Source of the DNA: Vineibacter terrae
Lineage (GTDB): Bacteria > Pseudomonadota > Alphaproteobacteria > Reyranellales > Reyranellaceae
Assembly: GCF_008039615.1 (NCBI RefSeq)
Contig: NZ_VDUZ01000010.1
Location: forward strand, 62,001-126,000
Length of the DNA stretch: 64,000 nt
Direction: 5' to 3'
Made by a program: the position numbers and the translations under genes. Below the pieces are notes generated by a model. That model saw nothing but the letters and a program-made list of their open reading frames with translations, had not been told where the DNA came from and did not search any database. Below are positions 36,745 to 46,842 of this stretch, one piece after another (position 1 is the first letter of the stretch; each line of letters starts with the position of its first letter).

Positions 36745-37749
36745 CTATACGCCACGGTGCGGAGGCATCCGTGGCTCGCTAGACGGTGAAGGGCTATCGC
36801 CGAGCAGGGCCTCGAACAGGCCCACATCGAGCTCGTGGCGGTGTGGCGGGTTGGCGCCACTGCGGCTGCAGGTGACGGCGGCACACGCGGCCGCGAATGT
36901 CAGTGCCCGGTGCAGCTCATTCGTGCTTATCGTGGCGAGCGCATCGGGGGCGATCCGGTTGATTTCACGCAACGCCATCAGCAGCGAACCCTGGAAGCTG
37001 TCACCGGCGCCGACCGTGTCGACGACGCGGGCGGGTGGCGTCGCCACGTCGACTCGTCCGGCGCTGCGATGCCAGGCCGAAGTCCCGCGCTCGCCGCGCG
37101 TGATCACGACCAGGCTGGCGCCATCCTCCATGAGCGCCGCGGCCTTGGACTCATGGTCGTCGCCGCCATAGAGAAAATCGAAGTCGACATCCGACATGCG
37201 CACGATGTGCGCACGCTTAGCGAATGAGTCCATGCGGGCGGCGTAGAGCGCCTTGTCGCGCACGAGGTTGGGTCGGCAATTGGGGTCGAACGAGACCGTG
37301 GTCGAGCCGCGTGCGTCATCGACCATCGTCAGCGTTTCCGTCGATGCCGGTTCGTTGACAAGCGTCGTCGATCCGACATGCAGCGCGTCGATCGTCGTGA
37401 AGTCGATCGCGCCGGATCGGTAGGTCCAGCGTTGTGCCGCCGTGCCGTCATCGTAGAAGACGTAGTGCGGCTCGCCGGCGATGAAATGCACGAAAGCGAG
37501 CGTGGTTTCATGCGGACTGCGGGTCGCGTAGCGCAGGTCGACGCCCGATCGCTGTGCATGATCGGCGATCATCTGCCCGAACAGGTCGGTCGAGATGCCT
37601 CCCATCAGCCCGGTGGGAGCGCCGAGGCGAGCCATGGTCACCGCGACGTTGAGGCAGGAGCCGCCGACAACCGGGATGTATGCATCACGCCCGTCACCGG
37701 TGCTCGCGGGCATGAAATCGATCAACGCATCACCGCAGCTCAGGAGCAC
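36745..37749 (-). CDS. PfkB-family carbohydrate kinase (fructokinase-like)
   Basis: Transfers phosphate from ATP to a sugar; fructose is likely from the operon context but not proven. The 334 residues show the ribokinase fold signatures: GGSCLNVAVTMARLGAPTGLMGG (residues about 29-51), a FDPNCRPN segment (about 154-161), and the catalytic and anion-hole motif DTVGAGDSFQGSLL (about 240-253, Asp246 as base). It lies 12 bases after the FGGY kinase gene and is the last gene of the polyol operon. Confidence 0.9.
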   Translation of the reverse strand: MLLSCGDALIDFMPASTGDGRDAYIPVVGGSCLNVAVTMARLGAPTGLMGGISTDLFGQMIADHAQRSGVDLRYATRSPHETTLAFVHFIAGEPHYVFYDDGTAAQRWTYRSGAIDFTTIDALHVGSTTLVNEPASTETLTMVDDARGSTTVSFDPNCRPNLVRDKALYAARMDSFAKRAHIVRMSDVDFDFLYGGDDHESKAAALMEDGASLVVITRGERGTSAWHRSAGRVDVATPPARVVDTVGAGDSFQGSLLMALREINRIAPDALATISTNELHRALTFAAACAAVTCSRSGANPPHRHELDVGLFEALLGDSPSPSSEPRMPPHRGV

Positions 37750-37761
37750 GGCACGCTCCCG

Positions 37762-39429
37762 TCAGCCGCCGAGGTTGTCGGCGGCGAAGCCTGCCATGAC
37801 CGCGCGGCCCTGCCGGTCGAGCTGCCGCAGCAGCTGATAGGCCTGTCGCTTCGCGGCGTGATAGCGCGCCAGGCCTGGTGCCGTGGGAGACGTCGATGGC
37901 CCGAGACGGGACATGGCACGCATGGCGTGCGGGATCGACGGGTGGGCCGCACCGGCAACAGCGCCCAGCATCGAGGCACCGAGCAGGACCGGCTCCGCCG
38001 TCGCCGGCAGGGCGACGGTCAAGCCGGTCGTGTCGGCTATGATCTGTCTGACCAGGGGGCTGCGGCTTGCGCCGCCGCTGATCACCATCATGCCGCAACG
38101 AACCCCTTGCGCGCCCATGGCGTCGACCACTTCCGCCAGCCCATAGGCAAGACCGCACAGCCCGGCCACGAACAGGCGCTCGAGGCTCTCGATGTCGTTG
38201 TCGAGATCGAGGCCGGCGATGATGGCGCGCACATCGGGGTCGGCATGCGGTGAGCGATTGCCCAGGAACTCGGGCAGCACGTGGATGTCGCGCGCCAGCA
38301 AGGCGGCGTCACCCGGCGAGCCGCAGCGTGCTGCCAGGCGCCGTTCCAGGAAGTCGAGAATGTCCAGGTTGGCAGCGCGCGCGGCGGCAGCGGCCTCGGG
38401 GTAGGCGGGGTGTGATCGCACGAGATGGTCGATGCCGGCGCCGGCCGCGGATTGGCCGCCCTCGATGAGCCACAGACCGGGAACCATGGCCGAGAAGTAT
38501 GGTCCCCAGACCCCCGGCACGAACTGAGCCTGGGCGGTCGTCGCCATGATGCAGGCGGACGTGCCCATGATGTACGCCAGCCGATCAATCGCGGTGGCCG
38601 GCTCACCGGACGGATCGGCGCTGCCCACGGTGCCTATGCCGCCGGCATGCGCATCGATCAGCGATGCGCCCACAGGCGTGCCGGTCATCAGGCCGAAATC
38701 CGCGGCGGCGCTGCTGGTCAGGCCGCGTCCCAGCGCCGTGCCGGGCTCGACGATCTCGCGGCCGATTTTCCGATAGCCGTCGGCGGTCAGCGCGCCGAGG
38801 CCGATCCGCTCGAAATAGGCGTCGCTCCAGCGCCGTTCATGCGCGAGATAGGTCCATTTGCATGTCACCGTGCACATCGAGCGCGCCGTGCTGCCGGTGG
38901 CACGAAACGACAGATAGTCGGCAAGATCGAAGAAATGCCCGGCCGCCTCATAGGTCGCCGGGAGGTGCCGCTTCAGCCACAGCAGCTTGGGCGACTGCAT
39001 CTCGGGTGAGATGATGCCGCCGACATAGCGCAGCACGTCGTCGCCGGTTTCGGTGATGTGCCGTGCCTCGGCCGTCGCGCGATGGTCCATCCAGACGATG
39101 ACGTTGTGCGACGGATCGCCGGATCGGCTGATGGTCAGCGGCTGGCCGGCAGGATCGAGCGCGACCAGGGAGCAGGTGGCGTCGAAGCCGATGCCATTGA
39201 CGGCGGATGGCGGCAGCGCCGCGGTTTTCATGGCCGTCCGGACAGCCAGCGCACAGGCGTTCCAGATATCCGAGGACGACTGCTCGAAAATGCCGCCGGC
39301 CTCGTGCCACGTGGTGATCGGATGACGCGCGGTCGCCAGCAAGGTACCGTGGGCGTCGAAGATGCCGGCGCGGGCGTACGTGGTGCCGACGTCGACGCCG
39401 ATGAAGGCACGCCGCGCCGCGCCGCTCAT
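37762..39429 (-). CDS. FGGY-family pentulose kinase
   Basis: ATP-dependent kinase of a ketopentose or related sugar (D-ribulose-type by similarity to the ~540-residue FGGY pentulose kinases). The 555-residue product has the FGGY N-terminal ATPase domain (FIGVDVGTTYARAGIFD, about 9-25), the sugar-binding WMDHRATAEA (about 112-121), and a C-terminal domain with MMVISGGASRSPLVRQI (residues about 446-462). It lies between the SDR dehydrogenase (16 bases) and the PfkB kinase (12 bases), so the three are likely co-transcribed. Confidence 0.9.
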   Translation of the reverse strand: MSGAARRAFIGVDVGTTYARAGIFDAHGTLLATARHPITTWHEAGGIFEQSSSDIWNACALAVRTAMKTAALPPSAVNGIGFDATCSLVALDPAGQPLTISRSGDPSHNVIVWMDHRATAEARHITETGDDVLRYVGGIISPEMQSPKLLWLKRHLPATYEAAGHFFDLADYLSFRATGSTARSMCTVTCKWTYLAHERRWSDAYFERIGLGALTADGYRKIGREIVEPGTALGRGLTSSAAADFGLMTGTPVGASLIDAHAGGIGTVGSADPSGEPATAIDRLAYIMGTSACIMATTAQAQFVPGVWGPYFSAMVPGLWLIEGGQSAAGAGIDHLVRSHPAYPEAAAAARAANLDILDFLERRLAARCGSPGDAALLARDIHVLPEFLGNRSPHADPDVRAIIAGLDLDNDIESLERLFVAGLCGLAYGLAEVVDAMGAQGVRCGMMVISGGASRSPLVRQIIADTTGLTVALPATAEPVLLGASMLGAVAGAAHPSIPHAMRAMSRLGPSTSPTAPGLARYHAAKRQAYQLLRQLDRQGRAVMAGFAADNLGG

Positions 39430-39445
39430 ATCATCGGGCTCGGGG

Positions 39446-40219
39446 CTACCAGCACGTGTAGCCGCCGTCGGCGAGGACGACGCTGCCGGTCATCAGGCTG
39501 GCGGCATCGGAGGCAAGGAACAGCACCACGGACGCGATCTCCCGCACGTCGCCGAGGCGGCCCATGGGTGTGCCGCCGATCCAGGCATCGTACATGGCCG
39601 GCTTGGATTTGACGAATTCATTGAGCGGCGTGGCGATATAGGTGGGGGCCACGGCGTTGACGCGCACGCCGCGGCTTGCCCATTCGGCGGCGAGCGACTT
39701 GGTGAGGTGATGAACGGCGGCCTTGGATGCGTTGTAGTAGCTCTGCTCCTGCGGCTTGTTGACGATGAAGCCGGACATCGAGCCGACATTGACGATGACG
39801 CCGGACTTCGCGGCCAACATGTGCCGGCCGAATGCGCGGCAGCACCAGAACGTGCCGTTGAGATTGACGTCGAGAACATTGAGCCAGTGCTCGTCGGTCA
39901 CGGTCTCGGCCGGCGTTTCGCTGCGGGCGATGCCGGCGTTGTTGACCAGGATGTCGATCCTGCCGTGATGCGCCACGACATCGGCGGCGACCTCGGCGAC
40001 CTGCGACGGCAGCGTCACATCCATGGCGACGACCTCGGGGTCATGTCCCTTGGCCTGGAGGACGGCGCGGCCTTGCTCCGCCAGCGCCCGGTCGCGATCA
40101 GCGATGATCACCTTGGCCCCGGCGTCGGCGAGCGCCTCCACGCAGGCCAGCCCTATGGCGCCGCCGCCGCCGGTGACAAGCGCGACGCGGCCATCGAGCT
40201 TGAACAGGTCCAGGTACAT
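39446..40219 (-). CDS. SDR-family oxidoreductase, probable polyol dehydrogenase
   Basis: NAD(P)-dependent oxidation of an alcohol, presumably a sugar alcohol given the operon. The 257-residue product is a complete classical SDR: cofactor site TGGGGAIG (about 17-24), NNAG (about 93-96), catalytic Ser in NVGSMSG, Tyr-x-x-x-Lys in YYNASKAA (about 161-168), and a C-terminal VLADGGYTCW. It may now be the only working dehydrogenase of the cluster, since the neighbouring SDR gene is broken. Confidence 0.92.
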   Translation of the reverse strand: MYLDLFKLDGRVALVTGGGGAIGLACVEALADAGAKVIIADRDRALAEQGRAVLQAKGHDPEVVAMDVTLPSQVAEVAADVVAHHGRIDILVNNAGIARSETPAETVTDEHWLNVLDVNLNGTFWCCRAFGRHMLAAKSGVIVNVGSMSGFIVNKPQEQSYYNASKAAVHHLTKSLAAEWASRGVRVNAVAPTYIATPLNEFVKSKPAMYDAWIGGTPMGRLGDVREIASVVLFLASDAASLMTGSVVLADGGYTCW

Positions 40220-40265
40220 GGCACGTCCCTCGCATGCGGATTGAGGATTCTCGGCGGAGCCCCGG

Positions 40266-40600
40266 TCAGCTCATCCAGTTGCCGCCATCGACGTTGATGG
40301 TCTGGGCGACGACGTAATCGGCCTCGGCCGAGGCCAGGAAGACGGCCGCACCGGCATGGTCCTCGGGATATCCCATGCGGCCGTACGGCACCGCGGCGCC
40401 GACCAGCCGCTTCTTCTCACCCGGCGGACGCCCCTCGTATCGGGCGAAGAGCGCATCGACCTCGGTCCACATGGGCGTGTCGACGACGCGGGGCGCGATG
40501 CTGTTGACGTTGATCCGGCGGCGTAGCGCTGCGCGATGGCGGCGCCGATGCCGCGGGCGCCGCCGGTCACGACGGCGACCTTGCCGGCGAGCTTGCTCAT
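40266..40600 (-). pseudogene. Broken SDR dehydrogenase (sorbitol-dehydrogenase-like) with internal deletion
   Basis: The 5' part (from ATG 40600) encodes [19 protein letters not shown] and AAIAQRYA, a normal SDR start. After about residue 28 this frame turns to nonsense. In another frame, from about 40520 to the stop at 40266, the sequence resumes with INVNSIAPRVVDTPMW and ends AQTINVDGGNWMS, the C-terminal part of a sorbitol/polyol dehydrogenase. A classical SDR of ~257 residues would need about 130 residues more between the two parts, including the NNAG and YxxxK segments, which are absent. The junction is therefore an out-of-frame internal deletion, near 40515-40530. The start overlaps the ATPase stop as ATGA. 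Confidence 0.85.
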
Positions 40601-41598
40601 CGGATGGCCGTCCCGCTCTTGTCGAAGCGGTGGATGCGCGTCGGATCGGGCCGCAGCCGCACGCTGTCACCCTCGCCAAGGCCGAGCTCGCCGACACAGC
40701 GCACCGTGATGCTGCCGATTTCGGGCGTGTCGACGTAGAGGAACGTGTCGCTGCCCAGATGCTCGGCGGCGCGGACGGTTCCGCTCCAGCCGTCGCCGTC
40801 GCGGCTGACCGTCATGTGCTCGGGCCGGACGCCGATGGTGGCCGCGCCCCGGTGCTGTTCCGTCTCGCGCTCGATCATGTTCATGCGCGGCGAGCCGATG
40901 AAGCCGGCGACAAACAGGTTGGCCGGCCGCTCGTAGAGCTCCAGCGGCGTTCCGTATTGCTCGATGCTGCCGGCGTTGAGCACCACGATTCGATCCGCCA
41001 TCGTCATGGCTTCGACCTGATCGTGGGTGACGTAGATGGCGGTGGTCTTGAGCTGCCGCTGCAGGCGGGTCACTTCCTGCCGCATCTGCACGCGCAGGGC
41101 GGCGTCGAGGTTGGATAGCGGCTCGTCGAACAGGAACGCCTTCGGCTCACGCACGATCGCCCGTCCGATCGCCACCCGCTGGCGCTGGCCGCCGGAGAGC
41201 TCGCGCGGCTTGCGGTCGAGGTAGCTCGTGAGATTGAGGATGGCAGCAGCGGCGTCGACCTTGCGGTCGATTTCCGGCCGCGGCAGGCCGGCCATCTTGA
41301 GCCCGAACGCGATGTTGCCCCGCACGCTCATGTGCGGGTAGAGGGCGTAGGACTGGAACACCATGGACAGGCCGCGCCTGGCCGGCGGCACGTCCACGAC
41401 ATTGGCGCCGTCGATCATGATGCGGCCGCTGGTGACGTCCTCGAGGCCGGCGATCATCCGCAGCAGCGTGGTCTTGCCGCAGCCCGAGGCGCCGACGAAC
41501 ACGACGAAGGATCCGTCCTCGATCTGGAGATTGGCTCCGGGAATGACGACGTGGGGGCCGAAGGCCTTGCGCACGTCCTGCAGGGTGATGCTTCCCAT
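40597..41598 (-). CDS. ABC transporter ATP-binding protein, sugar/polyol type (UgpC/MalK family)
   Basis: Energises the permease pair encoded just upstream. The 333 residues have Walker [10 protein letters not shown] (about 37-45), signature [14 protein letters not shown] (about 134-147), Walker [14 protein letters not shown] (about 154-166), the switch His in VTHDQVEAM, and a C-terminal TOBE/OB regulatory domain (about 235-333) as in MalK-type ATPases. It lies 7 bases after the MalG-type permease gene and overlaps the broken SDR gene at its end. Confidence 0.94.
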   Translation of the reverse strand: MGSITLQDVRKAFGPHVVIPGANLQIEDGSFVVFVGASGCGKTTLLRMIAGLEDVTSGRIMIDGANVVDVPPARRGLSMVFQSYALYPHMSVRGNIAFGLKMAGLPRPEIDRKVDAAAAILNLTSYLDRKPRELSGGQRQRVAIGRAIVREPKAFLFDEPLSNLDAALRVQMRQEVTRLQRQLKTTAIYVTHDQVEAMTMADRIVVLNAGSIEQYGTPLELYERPANLFVAGFIGSPRMNMIERETEQHRGAATIGVRPEHMTVSRDGDGWSGTVRAAEHLGSDTFLYVDTPEIGSITVRCVGELGLGEGDSVRLRPDPTRIHRFDKSGTAIR

Positions 41599-41605
41599 GG
41601 CGAAC

Positions 41606-42436
41606 CTATTTGACGGCGCCGAAGGTCAGTCCACGGACAAGCTGCCGCTGGGTGAACCAGCCGAGGACCAGGATGGGCGCGATGGCGAGCGTGGAGGCGG
41701 CGGACAGCTTGGCCCAGAACAGCCCTTCGGGGCTGGAGTACGAGGCGATGAACACCGTGAGCGGCGCGGCTTCCGAGGTCGACAGGTTGAGCGTCCAGAA
41801 CGCCTCGTTCCACGCCAGGATGACGTTGAGCAGGATCGTCGAGGCGATGCCCGGCACCGCCATCGGCGTCAGCACGTAGACGAGCTCGCGGCCGATCGTG
41901 GCGCCGTCCATGCGCGATGCCTCCAGGATGTCCTTGGGGATTTCCTTGAAGTAGGTGAACAGCATCCACACGACGATCGGCAGGTTGCTGAGGCAGAGGA
42001 TGCAGAGCAGCCCGATGCGGCTATCGAGCAGCGCCAGGTCGCGGAAGATGAGATAGATCGGGACCAGGACGCCGACCGCCGGCATCATCTTGGTCGACAG
42101 GATCCACAGCAGAATATCGCGCGTGCGCCGCGACGGCACGAAGGCCATCGACCAGGCTGCGGGGATCGCGATCACCATGGCAACCAAGGTCGAGCCGCCG
42201 GCGATGATGATCGAGTTCGGCGCATGGTGCAGGTAGTTGCTGCGCTCCTGGACGGTGGCGTAGTTCTCGGTCGTCCACTGGAAGAGCAGGAACGAGGGCG
42301 GCGTGTTGAACGCTTCCAGCTCGGTCTTGAAGCTGGTGATCGCCATCCACAGGATCGGGAAGAAGATCACGAAGCCCACGATCCAGGCGGCGACCGTGGC
42401 CGTGACCGTGTGCGCTACCGCGACGCGTCGGGCCAT
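41606..42436 (-). CDS. Carbohydrate ABC transporter permease (MalG type)
   Basis: Inner-membrane channel subunit. The 276-residue protein has six membrane segments and the ATPase-docking EAA loop [21 protein letters not shown] (positions about 187-207). ATG 42436 ([10 protein letters not shown]) was chosen because upstream codons belong to the end of the preceding permease and do not look coding. It resembles the second permease of sorbitol/mannitol importers. It is spaced 4 bases from the first permease gene. Confidence 0.93.
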   Translation of the reverse strand: MARRVAVAHTVTATVAAWIVGFVIFFPILWMAITSFKTELEAFNTPPSFLLFQWTTENYATVQERSNYLHHAPNSIIIAGGSTLVAMVIAIPAAWSMAFVPSRRTRDILLWILSTKMMPAVGVLVPIYLIFRDLALLDSRIGLLCILCLSNLPIVVWMLFTYFKEIPKDILEASRMDGATIGRELVYVLTPMAVPGIASTILLNVILAWNEAFWTLNLSTSEAAPLTVFIASYSSPEGLFWAKLSAASTLAIAPILVLGWFTQRQLVRGLTFGAVK

Positions 42437-42440
42437 GGCG

Positions 42441-43313
42441 TCAGGCCTCCAGGTTGCGGCCGACGATGCGGACGAGGAAGAAGGCCAGGATGTTGGCGAC
42501 GACCACGGCGACCAGGCCGCCGGCCGATGCCGTGCCGACGTCATAGTGCATCAGCGCCTGCGAGTAGATCAGGAACGCGATGTTCGTCGTCTGCAGGCCG
42601 GGGCCGCCGCCTGTGGTCACGAAGATGTCGGCAAACACCGACAGCAGGAAGATGGTCTCGATCAGGATCACCACCGTGATCGGCCGCGCCAGATGCGGCA
42701 GCGTGATGTAGAGGAACGTCGAGAGCGAGCGGGCGCCGTCCATTTCGGCCGCTTCGCGCTGCTCGGCGTCAAGCGACTGCAGCGCCGTCAGCAGGATCAA
42801 GGTCGCGAACGGCAGCCACTGCCAGGAGACGATCAGGATGATGGCGAACATCGGCGCCTCGGCGAACCAGTCGATCGGCTCCAGGCCGAGGGAGGTCGCG
42901 ATCCAGGCGAAGAGGCCGGAGACCGGGTGCATCAGGAGGTTCTTCCAGACCAGCGCGCTGACCGTCGGCATGATGAAGAACGGGCCGATCACCATCAGGC
43001 GCACGACGTTGCGACCCAGGATGGGCTGGTCGAGAAGCAGGGCGATGAGGATGCCGAAGACGACCGTGATGGCCAGCACCGATCCGACCAGCACCAGCGT
43101 GTTCCTGAAGGCGGCGAGGAAGGCGGGATCGGTGAGGAAGTAGTAGTAGTTGTCGAGGCCGGCGAAATTCTCCATGCCGGGGTTGAGCAGGTTGTAGTTC
43201 AGGGCCGAGAAATAGATCGTCATCGCCAGCGGGACGATCATCCAGACGAACAGCAGGATGATCGTCGGCGACAGCATGAGCCGGCCAAGCGTGCGCGCTT
43301 GCTGAGTGGCCAT
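42441..43313 (-). CDS. Carbohydrate ABC transporter permease (MalF type)
   Basis: First channel subunit of the polyol-type importer. The 290 residues contain six membrane segments, a periplasmic loop after the first one (NYNLLNPGMENFAGLDNYYYF), and the EAA loop EQREAAEMDGARSLSTFLYI (positions about 184-203). It lies about 107 bases after the binding-protein gene, with a hairpin between them. Confidence 0.93.
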   Translation of the reverse strand: MATQQARTLGRLMLSPTIILLFVWMIVPLAMTIYFSALNYNLLNPGMENFAGLDNYYYFLTDPAFLAAFRNTLVLVGSVLAITVVFGILIALLLDQPILGRNVVRLMVIGPFFIMPTVSALVWKNLLMHPVSGLFAWIATSLGLEPIDWFAEAPMFAIILIVSWQWLPFATLILLTALQSLDAEQREAAEMDGARSLSTFLYITLPHLARPITVVILIETIFLLSVFADIFVTTGGGPGLQTTNIAFLIYSQALMHYDVGTASAGGLVAVVVANILAFFLVRIVGRNLEA

Positions 43314-43374
43314 GGATCTGTGGCTCCCTTGCCTGGATCGGGAGGCTATTCGACGCAGCCGCGTCTACCGTGCG

Positions 43375-43407
43375 GCGGTGCCGAAGCGCGACAGGCTCCG
43401 GCACCGC
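43375..43407 (-). terminator. Stem-loop between binding-protein and permease genes
   Basis: GCGGTGCCG and CGGCACCGC form a perfect 9-base stem with a 15-base loop. Such hairpins after binding-protein genes commonly protect that mRNA segment and reduce permease expression. No T-run follows. Confidence 0.55.
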
Positions 43408-43420
43408 TCGAGGCGCGCGG

Positions 43421-44736
<1,316 letters not shown>

Positions 44737-44764
44737 GTTTCCTCCCGGCCTCGAGTTGAGACAT

Positions 44765-44787
44765 TGCTCATTAGAGAGCATATGCTC
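44765..44787 (-). promoter_or_regulatory. Candidate SorC-type operator upstream of the polyol operon
   Basis: TGCTC (44765-44769) and GAGCA (44776-44780) form a dyad, overlapping a perfect palindrome GAGCATATGCTC (44776-44787). It lies 29 bases upstream of the binding-protein start. A related dyad, TGCTCATTGTATGAACA, lies upstream of the regulator gene at 45879-45895, and both share TTGCTCATT. Confidence 0.5.
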
Positions 44788-44871
44788 AAGGCGCGATCAT
44801 ATCGCTCACACCCTGGACGCGGCCTGTCAACCGCATTCAGGCGTGCGGAAGCTGCGTGCCGGGGCAGATGA

Positions 44872-45828
44872 TCAACTCGCCGCCAGCAGGGCCCGGGCGG
44901 TCGCTTCGTCGGTGATGAGGCCGTTCAGCATGCGGCCTTTCAATGCCGCGCGCATGGCGACGACCTTGGAGGGTCCCAGGGCTGCGCCGACCGTGAGCAT
45001 GGTGTCCGATACGCAATGGGGCACGCTCGTGACCCGCAGGTTGGTGCCGCCGTCGATGATCTGGCCCTGCGCGTCGAAAGCCCAGCCGGTCAGCTCGCCG
45101 ACGGCGCCCAGGCGCATGAGCTCCAGCAGCTCCTCGCGCGAGATGAAGCCGTCGACATGCAGCTGCGCGCCCTGATCGAGCTGCCCGACCCCGACGAGCC
45201 GCAGGTCGGCCTGCTCCGCCATCGCGTGCACCCGCATGACGGAGTTGATCTTCAGCAGCTGGGCGCGCTCCGCCTTGGACGAGACGAAGACCGGCAGCGG
45301 CATGGGATAGTGGCGCGCCTTGGTCAGGTCGGCGAACCGGCCGATCGTATCGAACAGGCTGGCGGAGCCGTCGGGGGAAATGTTGCCCACCAGCGACACC
45401 AGCTGATGGTTCGGGCAATCCATGGATGGCAGCTGCTCGACCGAGGCGCGCATGGCGCGCCCGGTGCCGATGCCGATGATGGCCGGCTTCTTGCGGCGCA
45501 GGATCGATTCCAGGACGGCGGCGGCCCGCTCGGCGATGCCGGCCGTGGAGGCCGGTGAGGCCGGATCGCTCGGGACGACCTCGCAAAGGCGCAGCTCGAA
45601 CGTATTGGTCAGCCGTGTGGCCAGCTCCATGCAGGCGGCGATCGGATGCTCCAGGCGGAAGGTGATGAGGCGCTCCGCCAGGCACAGCGACACCAGGCGC
45701 TGGGCGGTGGGGCGCGACACATTCAGCACCCGGGCGATCTCGTCCTGGGTCTTGCCGGCGATGAAATAGAGCCAGCCGGCGCGGGCGGCATTGTCGAGGC
45801 GCAACTTTTCGCTATCGGACAGTTCCAT
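44872..45828 (-). CDS. SorC/DeoR-type sugar-binding transcriptional regulator
   Basis: A 318-residue regulator. The N-terminal helix-turn-helix is clear (IAGKTQDEIARVLNVSRPTAQRLV, about 23-46), followed by a sugar-phosphate-isomerase-like effector domain (about 60-318) with IIGIGTGRAMRASVEQLP and LRLVGVGQLD. The family responds to phosphorylated sugars. It lies directly upstream of, and in the same orientation as, the polyol transport operon, with shared candidate operators. ATG 45828 was preferred to GTG 45834. Confidence 0.92.
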   Translation of the reverse strand: MELSDSEKLRLDNAARAGWLYFIAGKTQDEIARVLNVSRPTAQRLVSLCLAERLITFRLEHPIAACMELATRLTNTFELRLCEVVPSDPASPASTAGIAERAAAVLESILRRKKPAIIGIGTGRAMRASVEQLPSMDCPNHQLVSLVGNISPDGSASLFDTIGRFADLTKARHYPMPLPVFVSSKAERAQLLKINSVMRVHAMAEQADLRLVGVGQLDQGAQLHVDGFISREELLELMRLGAVGELTGWAFDAQGQIIDGGTNLRVTSVPHCVSDTMLTVGAALGPSKVVAMRAALKGRMLNGLITDEATARALLAAS

Positions 45829-45878
45829 GGCCACCGCCTGTCGCGTGCCCGTCCTGCTGAAGCGATAGGGCGATCAAT

Positions 45879-45895
45879 TGCTCATTGTATGAACA
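45879..45895 (-). promoter_or_regulatory. Candidate operator upstream of the SorC-type regulator gene
   Basis: TGCTCATTGTATGAACA is a 17-base dyad with 6 of 7 paired positions (TGCTCAT/ATGAACA). It shares TTGCTCATT with the site before the transport operon at 44764-44772. Autoregulation is inferred. Confidence 0.45.
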
Positions 45896-45916
45896 TTCGC
45901 TCGAAATTGGTAGCGT

Positions 45917-45949
45917 CCTGTCATCCCGAGCGCGGCGCGGGATGACAGG
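45917..45949. repeat. Inverted repeat, family C
   Basis: CCTGTCATCCCG (45917-45928) and CGGGATGACAGG (45938-45949) are perfect 12-base arms. It lies between the SorC-type gene and the hydrolase gene. Confidence 0.75.
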
Positions 45950-45967
45950 TGGCCGGCCGGCGCGGCC

Positions 45968-46756
45968 TCAGTTCAGCGTCGCAAGCGCGCGCAGCACCTC
46001 GTCGGGCTTCTCGTGGCCGACCAGGTGCCCGGCCTGTGGGATCGTCACGACTCTTGCGTCGGCGAGGGCGCTGCGGAATGCTTCGGCATAGGGCAGCGGG
46101 ATCAGCCTGTCGTTCTCGCCCCACACGATCAGCGTGCGCGCCTTGATGCGGTAGAGCCGGTCCGACAGGCCGCGGTCGGGGATCGGGAACAGCATCTTGC
46201 CGGCCATGCCCAGGCGGCGGGCGTTCATCACCATGAAGTCGGCCAGGAACTTGATGTCGTTGAGGTCACCGCCCGGCGCCATCAGCTTGCTGCCGCGCTC
46301 GACGTCATGGAAGAGATAGCCCGGCAGCTCCTGCGGCAGCATCGCGAACAGGTCGGGCAGCGGGTGCTGCGCCAGCCACAGGCCGGCCGAGGCGACGAGG
46401 CACAGCCGCTCGATCTCGTTGGGCGCCAGCGCCGCCATCTCGGCCGCGATCATGCCGCCCATCGACAGGCCGCAGACCAGCGGCTTGGCGAGCCCCAGCG
46501 CGTCGGACACGTCGTAGGCGTGCAGCGCGATGTCGAGCATCGTGCGCAGCCGCTCCTCGCCGGTGGAGTCCTCGTAGCCTGGCAGCAGGGGCGCATGCAC
46601 GCGATAGCGCGTCGCCAGCGCGGCCAGGAACGGATCGTCGCGCATCAGGCCGCCGGCGCCGTGCAGGAACAGCAGGGGCGGGCCGTCGCCGCCTTCATAC
46701 ACGCGAACCTTGGCGCGGCCGCCGGCGACGTCGATCAGACGGGAGGAGAGAGGCAT
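45968..46756 (-). CDS. Alpha/beta-fold hydrolase
   Basis: A 262-residue esterase/lipase-type enzyme; substrate unknown. It shows the oxyanion-hole segment LLFLHGAGG (about 28-36), the nucleophile elbow GLSMGG (Ser about 97), an acid within VWGENDRLIP (about 213-222) and the catalytic His in PQAGHLVGHE (about 242-251). The triad is complete. It lies downstream of the flavin-dependent oxidoreductase gene in the same orientation, so it may act on the same compound, for example in opening or cleavage of an oxidised ester. Confidence 0.88.
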   Translation of the reverse strand: MPLSSRLIDVAGGRAKVRVYEGGDGPPLLFLHGAGGLMRDDPFLAALATRYRVHAPLLPGYEDSTGEERLRTMLDIALHAYDVSDALGLAKPLVCGLSMGGMIAAEMAALAPNEIERLCLVASAGLWLAQHPLPDLFAMLPQELPGYLFHDVERGSKLMAPGGDLNDIKFLADFMVMNARRLGMAGKMLFPIPDRGLSDRLYRIKARTLIVWGENDRLIPLPYAEAFRSALADARVVTIPQAGHLVGHEKPDEVLRALATLN

Positions 46757-46795
46757 GGTGTGCTCGGGAAGCTGTGACTGTTGAGTGGGCAGCCT

Positions 46796-46826
46796 GTGTC
46801 ATCCCGCGCCGTGCCCGGGATGACAC
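46796..46826. repeat. Inverted repeat, family C
   Basis: GTGTCATCCCG (46796-46806) and CGGGATGACAC (46816-46826) are perfect 11-base arms. It lies between the two genes of the hydrolase/oxidoreductase pair. Confidence 0.75.
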
Positions 46827-46842
46827 CAAGCCACGACATGTC

